From CAZAFL01 sp964484465 (GTDB taxonomy: Bacteria; Bacteroidota; Ignavibacteria; UBA10030; SZUA-254): a DNA stretch of 64,000 nucleotides. The notes under the pieces are model-generated. The model ran no database searches. It saw nothing but the letters and a program-made list of their open reading frames with translations, and had not been told where the DNA came from. The position numbers and the translations under genes are program-made. This document shows, in pieces, positions 43,072 through 51,769 of the stretch. The DNA is taken from assembly GCA_964484465.1 (NCBI GenBank), contig CAZAFL010000009.1, positions 36,313 through 100,312 of the forward strand. The letters run 5' to 3'. The first letter of the stretch is position 1, and each line of letters opens with the position of its first letter.

Positions 43072-43404
43072 TCATTCGTCAATTTTACAACATGCGTCGA
43101 GCTTTTCATAGGCATCGGAATTGCGCTTGCGGTTGTTAGCATCGTATCCGGCTTCTGTAATCGCTAATTCAATGGTTTCAAGGTTTGTCTGTACCGGCAT
43201 AAATTTTACCAGCGCAATTTTTTTACTGACGTCGATATCTACCTCTTTTACTCCTTCAACGGCATATATTGCTTTATTGATTGTCTTCGCACAAGTCTTA
43301 CACACCATTGATTTCAATTGAATCGTCGTTGTCTCAAGATTATCTTTTTTCTGACATCCAATCAAAAGGACGGTCATCATAAGAGTAAAGATTATCTGTC
43401 TCAT
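43072..43404 (-). CDS. Heavy-metal-associated (HMA) domain lipoprotein
   Basis: This 110-residue protein has a lipoprotein signal (MRQIIFTLMMTVLLIGC, lipobox LIGC). One HMA domain follows: IQLKSMVCKTCAKTINKAIY has the metal site MxCxxC, then VEGVKEVDIDVSKKIALVKF. A C-terminal LDACCKIDE adds two further Cys. It is probably a membrane-tethered periplasmic copper-binding protein serving the CopA/Cus systems, analogous to CopZ or MerP but lipid-anchored. It is followed by a terminator-like hairpin and copA. Confidence 0.85.
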   Translation of the reverse strand: MRQIIFTLMMTVLLIGCQKKDNLETTTIQLKSMVCKTCAKTINKAIYAVEGVKEVDIDVSKKIALVKFMPVQTNLETIELAITEAGYDANNRKRNSDAYEKLDACCKIDE

Positions 43405-43422
43405 AACTGTTTCTCCATGTAG

Positions 43423-44103
43423 TTATATCCTCATCTTCCAGTTTTTTAATGTATTCTCGTCGATTTGAATTTGGTTCCCAACGACTTCACTCGGTATCGG
43501 ATCTGGCGGGTACTTTTGACATGAACCTTGTATCCCCTCGAGGTTACTGAGCTTCCAGCGGGATTCGCAATTCCCACATGCTAATTCCGTTCCTTCGATC
43601 CGAAACGTGTGCGAATTACAAGGTTCGCAAATGCGAACGGCGGTCACTAATTTACCTTCCGGAGAAATAAACGCAAGCAGCGGAAGTGAGGTCGTTCCAG
43701 TTTTGTATTCAAAGGCAACCATTTTTTTTTCGAGAAGGAGCGTCAGTGGAAATACAACCTTCCCATTTTCAATTTGTACGTCGATCGGTTGAGGTGTAAG
43801 TTCAACACCAGTAAACGCCGACGCCATTGCTATTTCGGGCTGCTTATCGATAACCGGGTTTGCATTGCCGGGAAGATGCCGGGTAAAAACATAACTAAAC
43901 AGGACAAAGAATCCAAGTGCGATAAGGGAATATACTTTTTTCGCTTTGCCTGATATCGGTGTCCTGACAGTCTTCGAAGCGGAAGGCAGGTCCGATTGGT
44001 CCTGGTGTTGTTCAATAAGATCGATTCTTGCGCCACAGACGGCGCAGAATTTCGCATCATCCTTTAACGAAGAACCACATTTTGTGCATTGCTTGGAATT
44101 CAC
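43423..44103 (-). CDS. Zinc-ribbon membrane protein with DUF2318 domain
   Basis: This 226-residue protein begins with a zinc ribbon (CTKCGSSLKDDAKFCAVCG, residues ~6-24), a linker, and one transmembrane helix (~58-75). A periplasmic DUF2318 domain has CEPCNSHTFRIEGTELACGN followed by CESRWKLSNLEGIQGSC, four or five conserved Cys plus His. DUF2318 proteins are associated with iron or copper uptake and assembly and may hold a metal centre. Its place between the Cys/Met-rich protein and the HMA lipoprotein suggests metal handling at the membrane. The zinc-ribbon fusion could serve regulation. Confidence 0.78.
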   Translation of the reverse strand: MNSKQCTKCGSSLKDDAKFCAVCGARIDLIEQHQDQSDLPSASKTVRTPISGKAKKVYSLIALGFFVLFSYVFTRHLPGNANPVIDKQPEIAMASAFTGVELTPQPIDVQIENGKVVFPLTLLLEKKMVAFEYKTGTTSLPLLAFISPEGKLVTAVRICEPCNSHTFRIEGTELACGNCESRWKLSNLEGIQGSCQKYPPDPIPSEVVGNQIQIDENTLKNWKMRI

Positions 44104-44151
44104 TGCTTGAGATCCAGATAGTCCTACATCTTACAACAATTGAGTGTTCCC

Positions 44152-44184
44152 AAAAAAAAAGCCGTTCCAGAAGTGGAACGGCTT
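44152..44184 (-). terminator. Intrinsic terminator after the Cys/Met-rich protein gene
   Basis: Minus-strand stem AAGCCGTTCCA/TGGAACGGCTT (11 bp, loop CTTC) is followed by nine T residues (44160-44152). Confidence 0.9.
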
Positions 44185-44201
44185 TGCGCTGCCATAATTC
44201 C

Positions 44202-44621
44202 CTAATTGGTTCCTTTTGCGTCCGAGGAAGTTTTGTTCTGTTTAGATTTTTTCATCGTGTTTTTTGCCTCGGTTTTCTTCATAGTGCAGCAATCCATCTT
44301 ACCACCCGTTTTCTTCATGGTTGCCATGTCGCAGTCCGCTTTGCCGGCCGTTTTCATATTGCATTCTTTTGAATTGGGGTCACAATGGCTGGCAGATTTT
44401 TCATCTCCATTCGGATTGTTAACTGAGATAACATGAGCTGTCGCATCATTCTTACCCATAGTTTTTGTATCGGATGTTAACGAAGCTTTTGCCCCGCCCA
44501 TGCAGCATGATTTTTTAGCAGATGCAGTCTTTGCAGCACAATCATCCTTACCATGTGAAAACGCAAGCGATGCCGTTACCATCACCGCTACGCACAATGA
44601 GAAAAAATAACGTAGGTTCAT
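44202..44621 (-). CDS. Secreted Cys/Met/Lys-rich protein, probable metal binder
   Basis: This 139-residue protein has a signal peptide (MNLRYFFSLCVAVMVTASLA, then FSHG). The mature part is low in hydrophobics and rich in Cys, Met, His and Lys: DDCAAKTASAKKSCCMGG, ASHCDPNSKECNMKTAGKAD and CDMATMKKTGGKMDCCTMKK. No known domain was recognised. Paired CC-M motifs are typical of soft-metal binding. It has its own promoter and terminator, between the cusA-like gene and the DUF2318 gene, so it probably buffers copper or silver in the periplasm. Confidence 0.7.
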   Translation of the reverse strand: MNLRYFFSLCVAVMVTASLAFSHGKDDCAAKTASAKKSCCMGGAKASLTSDTKTMGKNDATAHVISVNNPNGDEKSASHCDPNSKECNMKTAGKADCDMATMKKTGGKMDCCTMKKTEAKNTMKKSKQNKTSSDAKGTN

Positions 44622-44674
44622 TGGAAATTCCTTTTCGATAAATTAAATTTTTTGAATTTCACTTTGAGCGAATT

Positions 44675-44703
44675 AATATAATTTACAAACTTTCCTTCAT
44701 CAA
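44675..44703 (-). promoter_or_regulatory. Promoter of the Cys/Met-rich protein gene
   Basis: Minus strand TTGATG (44703-44698), 17-base spacer, TATATT (44680-44675). The start codon is at 44621. Confidence 0.6.
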
Positions 44704-44733
44704 AAGCAACACTTTTTTAAACATGTGAATGTC

Positions 44734-47700
44734 TTACAAAGTTTCATTTTTTAACCCAAAAGAGTGAGAACTCATGCTGGAAGCCTTGAGTTTACCCTTT
44801 TTTAAAGCCTTTTCTTTCATTATTGAGAAGATTACAGGGGTAACGAGTAAAACGTGAATAGCTGAGGTCACTATTCCGCCGATCATAGGTGCGGCAATCG
44901 GTTTCATAACATCCGACCCGGTTCCGGAGCTCCACATAATAGGCATGAGTCCTATCAGATTCGTTGCGACGGTCATTATTTTGGGCCTAAGGCGAAGAAC
45001 TGCACCCTCCATGGTTGCCTGTATGATTTGTTCCCTCCCGACCGGTTCACGAGAAAGACGCCTGTCCAGAGCCTCGTGAAGATAAATCACCATAACGACA
45101 CCTGTTTCCACAGCGACACCATACAGAGCGATAAACCCAACCCACACCGCAACACTGAAGTTATACCCCAAAAAATAAATGAGATACACTCCACCGATTA
45201 ATGCAAATGGAACGGAAAGCATAACCATAGAAGCTTCAAGAAATGACTTGAAGGTGAAGTAGAGCATAATGAAAATGACGAAGAACACTATCGGAAGAAG
45301 AATTTCCAGCCGCTTCTTTGCGCGAATCTGATTCTCGTATTGCCCGCTCCAGGAAACATAATATCCGGAAGGTAATTTCAGCTGTTTGTTAAGTGCCTCT
45401 TTTGCTTCAGTTACAAAACTCCCCATATCTCTGTCACGGACATTGAGAAATACGATTGAGCGGAGAAGGCTATTTTCGCTGTTGATCATTGGTGGTCCCG
45501 GCGAGAGGTGGATATCTGCAAGTTGTCCGAGGGGAATAAATGTATATTTTTGATTCAACATGGACGCTCCGTTGTCTGTCGGACGCTCGTTCATCCGGCG
45601 CACAGGAATCAATAGCCGTTGCAATCCTTCAAGATTATCCCGGAAATCTTTTGCAAATCGGACACGGATAGGGAAGCGCCGCCGTCCTTCAACCGTCGTC
45701 GAGATATTTTCACCGCCAATTGCAGTTTCTACTACGTTTAATACGTCGCCAACGGTAATGCCATATCTTGCAACGGCCTGGGGTTTGACATCAATATCAA
45801 GGAATTCTCCTCCAGTCACTCGCTCAGCATATAAATCGGCCGCACCCGGTATTGTCTTCAAAACATGCTCAGCTTCAACCGCCAGTCGCTCAAGTGTATC
45901 AAGGTTATCGCCGAATACCTTAACTCCCAGATCGGTTCGCACTCCCGTCGAGAGCATGTTGATACGGTTGATAATAGGCTGTGTCCATCCGTTGCGCACG
46001 CCGGGAATTTGCAACTTCTCATCCAGCTCCGATATGATATCATTTTTTGTCAAGCCTTTGCGCCAGGTAGATTTTGGTTTCAGCAGAATAATCGTTTCAA
46101 TCATGCTTATCGGAGCGGGGTCGGTCGAAGTTTCGGCGCGCCCGACCTTACCAAGAACCTGCTGTACCTCAGGAACATCACCGATGATTTTATCCTGTAC
46201 CTGCAAAATACGCTTTGCTTCAGTAATGGAGACGTTCGGTAATGTAACAGGCATGAAAAGCAGGCTTCCCTCATCAAGAGGAGGCATAAATTCTGAGCCG
46301 ATACTCAATATCATCGGAACGGTAATGAGAAGAGCGATTATGTTTAGTGCCAATGTGGTTTTACGATAGCGGAGTGCTTTCCTCAACACCGGTTCATATA
46401 ATTTCATTAAAAATCTGGAAACCGGATTTTTTTCTTCAGGGCGGAATTTCCCGCGCATCAGCATTGTCATTAACACTGGAACTAATGTGATCGATATAAT
46501 CGCTGAGGCTGCAAGCGAAAACGTCTTTGTCCATGCGAGAGGATGGAAGAGCTTGCCTTCCTGTCCTTCAAGCATGAAGACGGGAAGAAATGATACCACG
46601 ATAATCGCAAGAGAGAAGAATATCGCACGCCCCACTTGCTGTGCGGATGTAATTGATATTTCCGTATAATCGATCTGGACACCATCACGTTGTGCGTGCG
46701 CAATATTTCTGTATGCGTTTTCCACCAGAACGATCGATGAATCCACCAGAACACCTATCGCAATTGCTAATCCACCAAGACTCATGATATTGGAAGTGAC
46801 GCCGAATTGTTTCATGAGGATAAACGATATGAGCACAGAAACAGGCATTTCGATAAGGATCCTTAGCGCGCTCCGGACATGAAATATGAATATCATCACA
46901 ATCAGGCTGACTACCAACGCTTCTTCGATTAACGCGCTGCGCAATGTGTCGATCGAACGTTCGATAAGGTCGGACCGGTCGTACGCGGTTTTAATTTCAA
47001 CTCCCGGCGGAAGTCCCTTTTGGATTTCTGCAATTTTTTCTTTTACCCGTTGAATAACATCTTTTGCATTTTCACCGTACCGCATGACAATAATTCCACC
47101 GACAACTTCTCCGTTTCCGTTCTTATCCAACAATCCGAGCCGCAGGTCGCTGCCAAGCTGAACTGTTGCGATATTCTTAATGTAGATTGGAATGCCGTCG
47201 TTACCGGCCCCCACGGCAATGTTTCCGATATCATCAACTGATTTCACATATCCCTGCCCACGGACATACATCTGAGTATTATTCGACTCGAGTACTTTGC
47301 CGCCGACATCACGATTTGAATTCGAAATCGCATCGACGACAGTGTTGAAGTGAATGTCGTACGCGGCGAGCTTATTCGGGTCGAGGTCGACCTGATATTG
47401 TTTAACAAATCCGCCGACACTTGCGACTTCGGCAACCCCTGAGACTGAATTTAGCTGATACCTTATGTACCAATCCTGAATCGCTCGCAGCTCTCCCAAA
47501 TCGTAGTCTTTTCCTTCAACTGTATACCAGTATACATGACCCACCCCGGTGCCGTCAGGGCCGAGAGTCGGGATAACTCCCTGGGGGAGAAAGGAAGAGG
47601 CGTAATTGAGCTTTTCAAGAACGCGACTGCGTGCCCAATAAATATCGACATTATCCTCGAAAATGATATAGATGAACGACATGCCGAACATTGATTGCGC

Positions 47701-47949
47701 GCGCACTGCCTTGACGCTGGGAAGTCCGCGGAGATTGCTCACGAGCGGATAGGTAATTTGGTCTTCAATGATTTTCGGTGAGCGGCCCATCCATTGAGTG
47801 AAGACTATCACCTGATTATCAGATAAATCCGGAATCGCATCTACCGGAGTATGATACGCCGCCCACACGCCCCAACCGATGAGCAGTGCATAAACCAAAA
47901 TAATGACAAACCTGTTTCTTGCAGAATATTCGATAATTTTTTCAATCAT
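44734..47949 (-). CDS. CusA/CzcA-family heavy-metal RND efflux pump
   Basis: From ATG 47949 the product has 1071 residues. The frame extends upstream by 17 codons, but MIEKIIEYSARNRFVIILVY is the standard start for the family. Features include VDAIPDLSDNQVIVFTQWMG, ARSQSMF-like SVKAVRAQSMFGMSFIYIIF, GGLAIAIGVLVDSSIVLVEN in helix 4, and 12 transmembrane helices in two halves with large periplasmic loops. Together with the CusB- and CusC-like genes it forms a tripartite pump exporting copper/silver or divalent cations across both membranes. Position beside copA favours copper. The start overlaps the cusB stop by 8 bases. Confidence 0.93.
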   Translation of the reverse strand: MIEKIIEYSARNRFVIILVYALLIGWGVWAAYHTPVDAIPDLSDNQVIVFTQWMGRSPKIIEDQITYPLVSNLRGLPSVKAVRAQSMFGMSFIYIIFEDNVDIYWARSRVLEKLNYASSFLPQGVIPTLGPDGTGVGHVYWYTVEGKDYDLGELRAIQDWYIRYQLNSVSGVAEVASVGGFVKQYQVDLDPNKLAAYDIHFNTVVDAISNSNRDVGGKVLESNNTQMYVRGQGYVKSVDDIGNIAVGAGNDGIPIYIKNIATVQLGSDLRLGLLDKNGNGEVVGGIIVMRYGENAKDVIQRVKEKIAEIQKGLPPGVEIKTAYDRSDLIERSIDTLRSALIEEALVVSLIVMIFIFHVRSALRILIEMPVSVLISFILMKQFGVTSNIMSLGGLAIAIGVLVDSSIVLVENAYRNIAHAQRDGVQIDYTEISITSAQQVGRAIFFSLAIIVVSFLPVFMLEGQEGKLFHPLAWTKTFSLAASAIISITLVPVLMTMLMRGKFRPEEKNPVSRFLMKLYEPVLRKALRYRKTTLALNIIALLITVPMILSIGSEFMPPLDEGSLLFMPVTLPNVSITEAKRILQVQDKIIGDVPEVQQVLGKVGRAETSTDPAPISMIETIILLKPKSTWRKGLTKNDIISELDEKLQIPGVRNGWTQPIINRINMLSTGVRTDLGVKVFGDNLDTLERLAVEAEHVLKTIPGAADLYAERVTGGEFLDIDVKPQAVARYGITVGDVLNVVETAIGGENISTTVEGRRRFPIRVRFAKDFRDNLEGLQRLLIPVRRMNERPTDNGASMLNQKYTFIPLGQLADIHLSPGPPMINSENSLLRSIVFLNVRDRDMGSFVTEAKEALNKQLKLPSGYYVSWSGQYENQIRAKKRLEILLPIVFFVIFIMLYFTFKSFLEASMVMLSVPFALIGGVYLIYFLGYNFSVAVWVGFIALYGVAVETGVVMVIYLHEALDRRLSREPVGREQIIQATMEGAVLRLRPKIMTVATNLIGLMPIMWSSGTGSDVMKPIAAPMIGGIVTSAIHVLLVTPVIFSIMKEKALKKGKLKASSMSSHSFGLKNETL

Positions 47950-49237
47950 GACTGTGCCCTTCTTCACCCTGTGAAGCCTGAAGCTGGCTCTCAGAATCAA
48001 TCAAATATCCCCCGGATATCACAATTGTTTCCCCTTCTTCTAATCCTGAGAGAATCTGAATACTATTTCCCGATTCCTGCCCGACGTGTACTACACGGGG
48101 CTCGAATACACCTTCTTGCTTCTGCACCCAGACAATCTGGCATGTGCCGGTCGATATGACCGCGGTTGAAGGAATCACAATGGCAGGGGATATGGGGATT
48201 TTCAAAACAGCAGTGAGAAACATCTCCGGTTTCAGTTTCTCATGTACATTTGTAAACTCCGAGCGTAATTTCACCGTTCGAGAAGCGGTTTCGATAACGG
48301 GATTAATAAAGTTTATTTTACCGATGAATACTTCATCAGGATAGGAATCCGAGGTTGCCTCAACCCGCTGACCGATCGACAGGTTATGGATTTCAGATTC
48401 GTATACATCAACATTGAGCCATACGACTGATAAGTCCGCAATATCGAACAAATTTTCCCCCGCATTCACGTATTGTTGCACCTCGGCATTTTTCCTTGTC
48501 ACTGTTCCGCTTATAGGGGAGTAGATGGTGATGGTTCTATTTGCCTGTTTCGTTTGATCGAGCTGCTGAAGTTGTTTCTCGGTAAATCCCCAAAGAGATA
48601 ATTTCTCTTTGGACCGCTCCAGAAGAGAGCGGGCACTTTCTAAGATCATTTCATTAGCATCTTTGACCTGATCGTAGGAATCTTTTGCAAGAAGGTATTC
48701 CTGCTGTGCAGAAACAGCTTCAGGGCTGTAAACATCAGCAACAGGGTCACTCTTTCGAACATGTTGCCCCGTAAACGTTACATGCAATTTTTCGATTCTG
48801 CCGGCAAAACGTATGCTGATGTGGCGTAGATTCGGTTCCGCATAATCGATCGTTCCTACGGCGCGAATTTCCTTGTTGAGGGAGAGCCGTCTTGCAACTG
48901 CAGTCGAAACATTTGCCAGCACTTGCCTTGAGGGAGATACAGAGACCTCTTTCATCGTTTTCAATTCCGTCGAAGAAAGTTCTACTCCTTGCGTTTTTTT
49001 GATCAATGTCATACCGCAGACCGGACAAGCCCCGGGGGCATCTTTGTGAATAAATGGGTGCATCGGACAGGTGTAGTAGAATTGTTCATATTCCTTTTTT
49101 CCATTGTTCAATGCATCTTTGTCGCTGCTTGTGGTAACATGCTCGCGCTGTTGTTGAGATATTTTTGGAAATATCATGTATCCCAAAACTGCAAGGACAA
49201 TTAATGAAACAATGCCGATGGAAATGTTCTTTTTCAT
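47942..49237 (-). CDS. CusB-type RND efflux periplasmic adaptor with heavy-metal-binding domain
   Basis: This 431-residue protein has an N-terminal membrane anchor (ISIGIVSLIVLAVLGYMIF). The heavy-metal-binding domain YTCPMHPFIHKDAPGACPVC with GMTLIK lies at ~53-77. The adaptor barrel (IRAVGTIDYAEPNLRHISIR), a coiled hairpin and the lipoyl-like motif YSPISGTVTRKNAEVQQYVN follow. It links the RND pump to the outer-membrane channel and may present metal to it. It sits between the TolC-like and CusA-like genes on one transcript. Confidence 0.92.
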   Translation of the reverse strand: MKKNISIGIVSLIVLAVLGYMIFPKISQQQREHVTTSSDKDALNNGKKEYEQFYYTCPMHPFIHKDAPGACPVCGMTLIKKTQGVELSSTELKTMKEVSVSPSRQVLANVSTAVARRLSLNKEIRAVGTIDYAEPNLRHISIRFAGRIEKLHVTFTGQHVRKSDPVADVYSPEAVSAQQEYLLAKDSYDQVKDANEMILESARSLLERSKEKLSLWGFTEKQLQQLDQTKQANRTITIYSPISGTVTRKNAEVQQYVNAGENLFDIADLSVVWLNVDVYESEIHNLSIGQRVEATSDSYPDEVFIGKINFINPVIETASRTVKLRSEFTNVHEKLKPEMFLTAVLKIPISPAIVIPSTAVISTGTCQIVWVQKQEGVFEPRVVHVGQESGNSIQILSGLEEGETIVISGGYLIDSESQLQASQGEEGHSHD

Positions 49238-49255
49238 TCTGAATTCCCTTTCATA

Positions 49256-50530
49256 CTATAAGCTTGCAATATTCTGAACACCGACTGTCTTTTCCAGTCC
49301 CGCAACCGCTTGTTCAAATTCCAGTCGCAGCATGAAATATTCCCTGGTAAGGTCTACAATAGTCCGGTACGAATCGATCAATGTCAGAAAATTTATTGTC
49401 CCGGTTTCATACGCAGTCAAATTCGCCTTCAGCGACTGCCGTGCCTGAGGAAGGATAACAGCTCTGTACGATTCAAGCTGTTGTTTTTTTCCCGTTGCGC
49501 GGGCAAACAGGTCATTGATTTCTGCAAGTACTCTATTCCTCGAGGCATAATAGTCGGACGTTGATTTGTTGATAGCTGCTTCAGCTTCCTCTTTCCTTGC
49601 GCTCGCTTTTCCTAACGTCCATGGAGCAAACGGAACTGTAATGCCTGCTGAAATACTCCAGGCATCTATGCCGGATGCTGGTAGTGTCTCGTACGTAAGT
49701 CCAAACTTTAGGTCAGGCAGATATTCTTGCTTTGCCAATGTATACATGATGTTGCTCTCCTTGATACTCAGGGAATCATGAATGAGCATCGGACGCATCT
49801 GGAGAGCAAGTTGCCGGATCGTATCAAGATTCGCTGTGAAGACAACGTCTTCAGGGATAACTGCTACTCCAAGGGTATCATTTGTTGAACGGTTCAAGAT
49901 CGCCATCAACAATGACTTTGTCCCTATTTCTTGCTGGCGAAGCTCTATTAATTCATTAGAAATTTTGGAAAGTTCGATCTGCGCTTTCAAAACATCTGAT
50001 TGTGTCGCCTGTCCGTTCCCGTATTTTATGAGTGCGATGTTTATAAACTGCTTCATGAGGCGCGCATTTTCCTGCGAGAGGATAATGTTCTGCTGAATGC
50101 ACCAAAGCTGAAAGTATGCCGATTTTAATTTTTCAACGACCTCATTGATTACCTCAAGATGCTCATGATGGGCATGCTCGTCCTCAATGGATGCAAGTTT
50201 TCCCTGCGTCGATAACTTCGATGGAAACCGGACTATCTGCGAAAGCTCGAATTTGGAATACATCGCCTGGCTGTACCTGAAACCGGGCATATCCTCCCGC
50301 ATGAACGTGATTTCCGGATCTGCCAAGGCGCTCGCCTGAGGAACCTTCGCCTTCATCACATCCATCTGATACGCAGCCGCCTGGATTTCAGGATTATTTA
50401 ACAATGCCTCGGAAATCAGGAACTGCAAATCGAGCGTTCGCGACTCTTGTAAAACAACAGAATCTACCTGTGCAAATAGGGGTAAACAAGAACCGAAAAC
50501 AAAAAAAATTGCTAAAACTGATTTTTTCAT
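49256..50530 (-). CDS. TolC/CusC-family outer membrane efflux protein
   Basis: This 424-residue protein has a signal peptide (SVLAIFFVFGSCLPLFAQ) and two repeats of long coiled helices (LDLQFLISEALLNNPEIQAA, IALIKYGNGQATQSDVLKAQ, NLTAYETGTINFLTLIDSYR). This is the TolC-type outer membrane factor pattern. It is the first gene of the cus-like operon, 18 bases before the adaptor gene, and serves as the exit channel of the pump. Confidence 0.9.
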   Translation of the reverse strand: MKKSVLAIFFVFGSCLPLFAQVDSVVLQESRTLDLQFLISEALLNNPEIQAAAYQMDVMKAKVPQASALADPEITFMREDMPGFRYSQAMYSKFELSQIVRFPSKLSTQGKLASIEDEHAHHEHLEVINEVVEKLKSAYFQLWCIQQNIILSQENARLMKQFINIALIKYGNGQATQSDVLKAQIELSKISNELIELRQQEIGTKSLLMAILNRSTNDTLGVAVIPEDVVFTANLDTIRQLALQMRPMLIHDSLSIKESNIMYTLAKQEYLPDLKFGLTYETLPASGIDAWSISAGITVPFAPWTLGKASARKEEAEAAINKSTSDYYASRNRVLAEINDLFARATGKKQQLESYRAVILPQARQSLKANLTAYETGTINFLTLIDSYRTIVDLTREYFMLRLEFEQAVAGLEKTVGVQNIASL

Positions 50531-50578
50531 AAACCCTCACAAATTAAGTTGTCATTTGACAGATGGGAACTAGTATCC

Positions 50579-50596
50579 GGTGTAACGGATTACACC
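50579..50596. promoter_or_regulatory. Palindrome upstream of the cus-like operon, possible operator
   Basis: GGTGTAA, four bases, TTACACC. It lies in the 107-bp gap between the small Cys-rich gene and the efflux operon. A second palindrome TGTCATTTGACA lies at 50550-50561. No T tract follows in either direction, which argues against a terminator. Confidence 0.4.
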
Positions 50597-50637
50597 CATC
50601 AGGCGGAAAGAACCGCTAGAAACTTACTTTGTTCAGG

Positions 50638-51039
50638 TTAAATCAAAAGAGAGGATGTAAAGATGGGAATATCTCCCGAGCGAAGAGACGTAGATTCAGA
50701 AGACAAACGAAGAAACGATGGCAGAATTCCGACGTTGAATGTTTGAAGCAGAGGGGGGATGGAGCAAATTCCAGCATAATGAAGTCTGATGCCTTGTGAT
50801 TCAACAAAGTCAGTCTTATTCCGCTCGGCAGCAATAATAGTTCTGCAACAGGAAGTATTTTTCTCGCCTGTCAATACCTGAGAGTCAGAACGGGATTGAT
50901 CCGGACACATGGGGCAATGCGGCTGTGTTTTGGTCATCATAGGACATGATGCCAGAACGAAGGGCAGGCCCACGTTCGATACAAAGAATATCAGCGTGAG
51001 TAACAACGCGAACACTTTATATTTTGCAATTCGATCCAT
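50638..51039 (-). CDS. Small Cys-rich secreted or membrane protein of the metal cluster
   Basis: This 133-residue protein has an N-terminal hydrophobic segment that may be a signal peptide (VFALLLTLIFFVSNVGLPFV, then LAS). A Cys/Met/His cluster CPMMTKTQPHCPMCPD and a later TSCCRTIIAA follow. The remainder shows no known domain. It precedes the efflux operon, 107 bases away, on the same strand and has its own promoter. A metal-binding or sensing role in the periplasm is likely but not shown. Confidence 0.6.
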   Translation of the reverse strand: MDRIAKYKVFALLLTLIFFVSNVGLPFVLASCPMMTKTQPHCPMCPDQSRSDSQVLTGEKNTSCCRTIIAAERNKTDFVESQGIRLHYAGICSIPPLLQTFNVGILPSFLRLSSESTSLRSGDIPIFTSSLLI

Positions 51040-51094
51040 GCTTCCTTATAACGTTGCAAATCAAACAAAAATTCCATCAAATATTATGCTATCA

Positions 51095-51123
51095 AAAATA
51101 CTTGAAAATTGTAGCATTGTCAA
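51095..51123 (-). promoter_or_regulatory. Promoter of the metal-resistance genes, with overlapping inverted repeat
   Basis: Minus strand TTGACA (51123-51118), 17-base spacer, TATTTT (51100-51095). CTTGA at one side and TCAAG at the other frame the spacer as an imperfect inverted repeat, a possible operator. Confidence 0.6.
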
Positions 51124-51249
51124 GTCCTGATACAACATATATCACATTTGAGAAAAATCGAGGGATTTTTCTATAAAAACTGAAAACAGGTAGATAATAT
51201 CAGGTTACATTTGAACACAATGAATCCTTTTCATACGAGGGGACTTTTC

Positions 51250-51278
51250 TTGCTTATCCACAACGTTTTGGGTATGTT
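51250..51278 (+). promoter_or_regulatory. Candidate promoter of the cupin gene
   Basis: TTGCTT (51250-51255), 17-base spacer, TATGTT (51273-51278). The start codon at 51327 follows GGAGAG. Confidence 0.45.
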
Positions 51279-51326
51279 TATTCTATCAGATAATTACCGC
51301 ATGATTCGTGCGGAAATGGAGAGAAT

Positions 51327-51698
51327 ATGTCAAAAAAATATGACTACGTAACAAAGCTCGATATCAAATTTGAACATTTTGAACTCGTGGACATCCCCCA
51401 AATGGTACGTGAATGCAAAGACAAGTGGTTCAATCAAACTCTTACAAAAGTCAATGATAGTGTTGTTCGAGTCGGAATAGTGGAAGGGGAATATCATTGG
51501 CACAAACATGACAATGATGATGAGTTTTTCTTTGTTCTCGAAGGAAAATTTTTCATCGACCTCGAAGACAGAACGATAGAGCTGAATCCTCAACAGGGAG
51601 CGACAATCTCAAAAGGAGTTATGCATCGTCCGCGTGCACCTCAAAAGACTGTTATACTTATGGTCGAAAATAGCACGATTATTCCAACGGGGGATTGA
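51327..51698 (+). CDS. Cupin-domain protein
   Basis: This 123-residue single-domain cupin has metal-ligand motif GEYHWHKHDNDDEFFFVLEG and the second motif GVMHRPRAPQKTVILMVEN. Two His pairs and a Glu typical of metal-binding cupins are visible. Proteins of this size act as small isomerases, dioxygenases or sensors; the specific role is unknown. It is a single-gene unit, convergent with bshB1. Confidence 0.88.
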   Translation: MSKKYDYVTKLDIKFEHFELVDIPQMVRECKDKWFNQTLTKVNDSVVRVGIVEGEYHWHKHDNDDEFFFVLEGKFFIDLEDRTIELNPQQGATISKGVMHRPRAPQKTVILMVENSTIIPTGD

Positions 51699-51769
51699 AC
51701 CGTTACAGCCCTGATTTCTGAAACACATGGGGAATCATTTCATCCGCTTCATTAACGCTTCAGGCGCTT

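Noticed and set aside
50579..50596. Terminator for the small Cys-rich gene at 50638
   Set aside because: The stem is only 7 bp and no T tract follows on the minus strand; it is treated as a possible operator instead.
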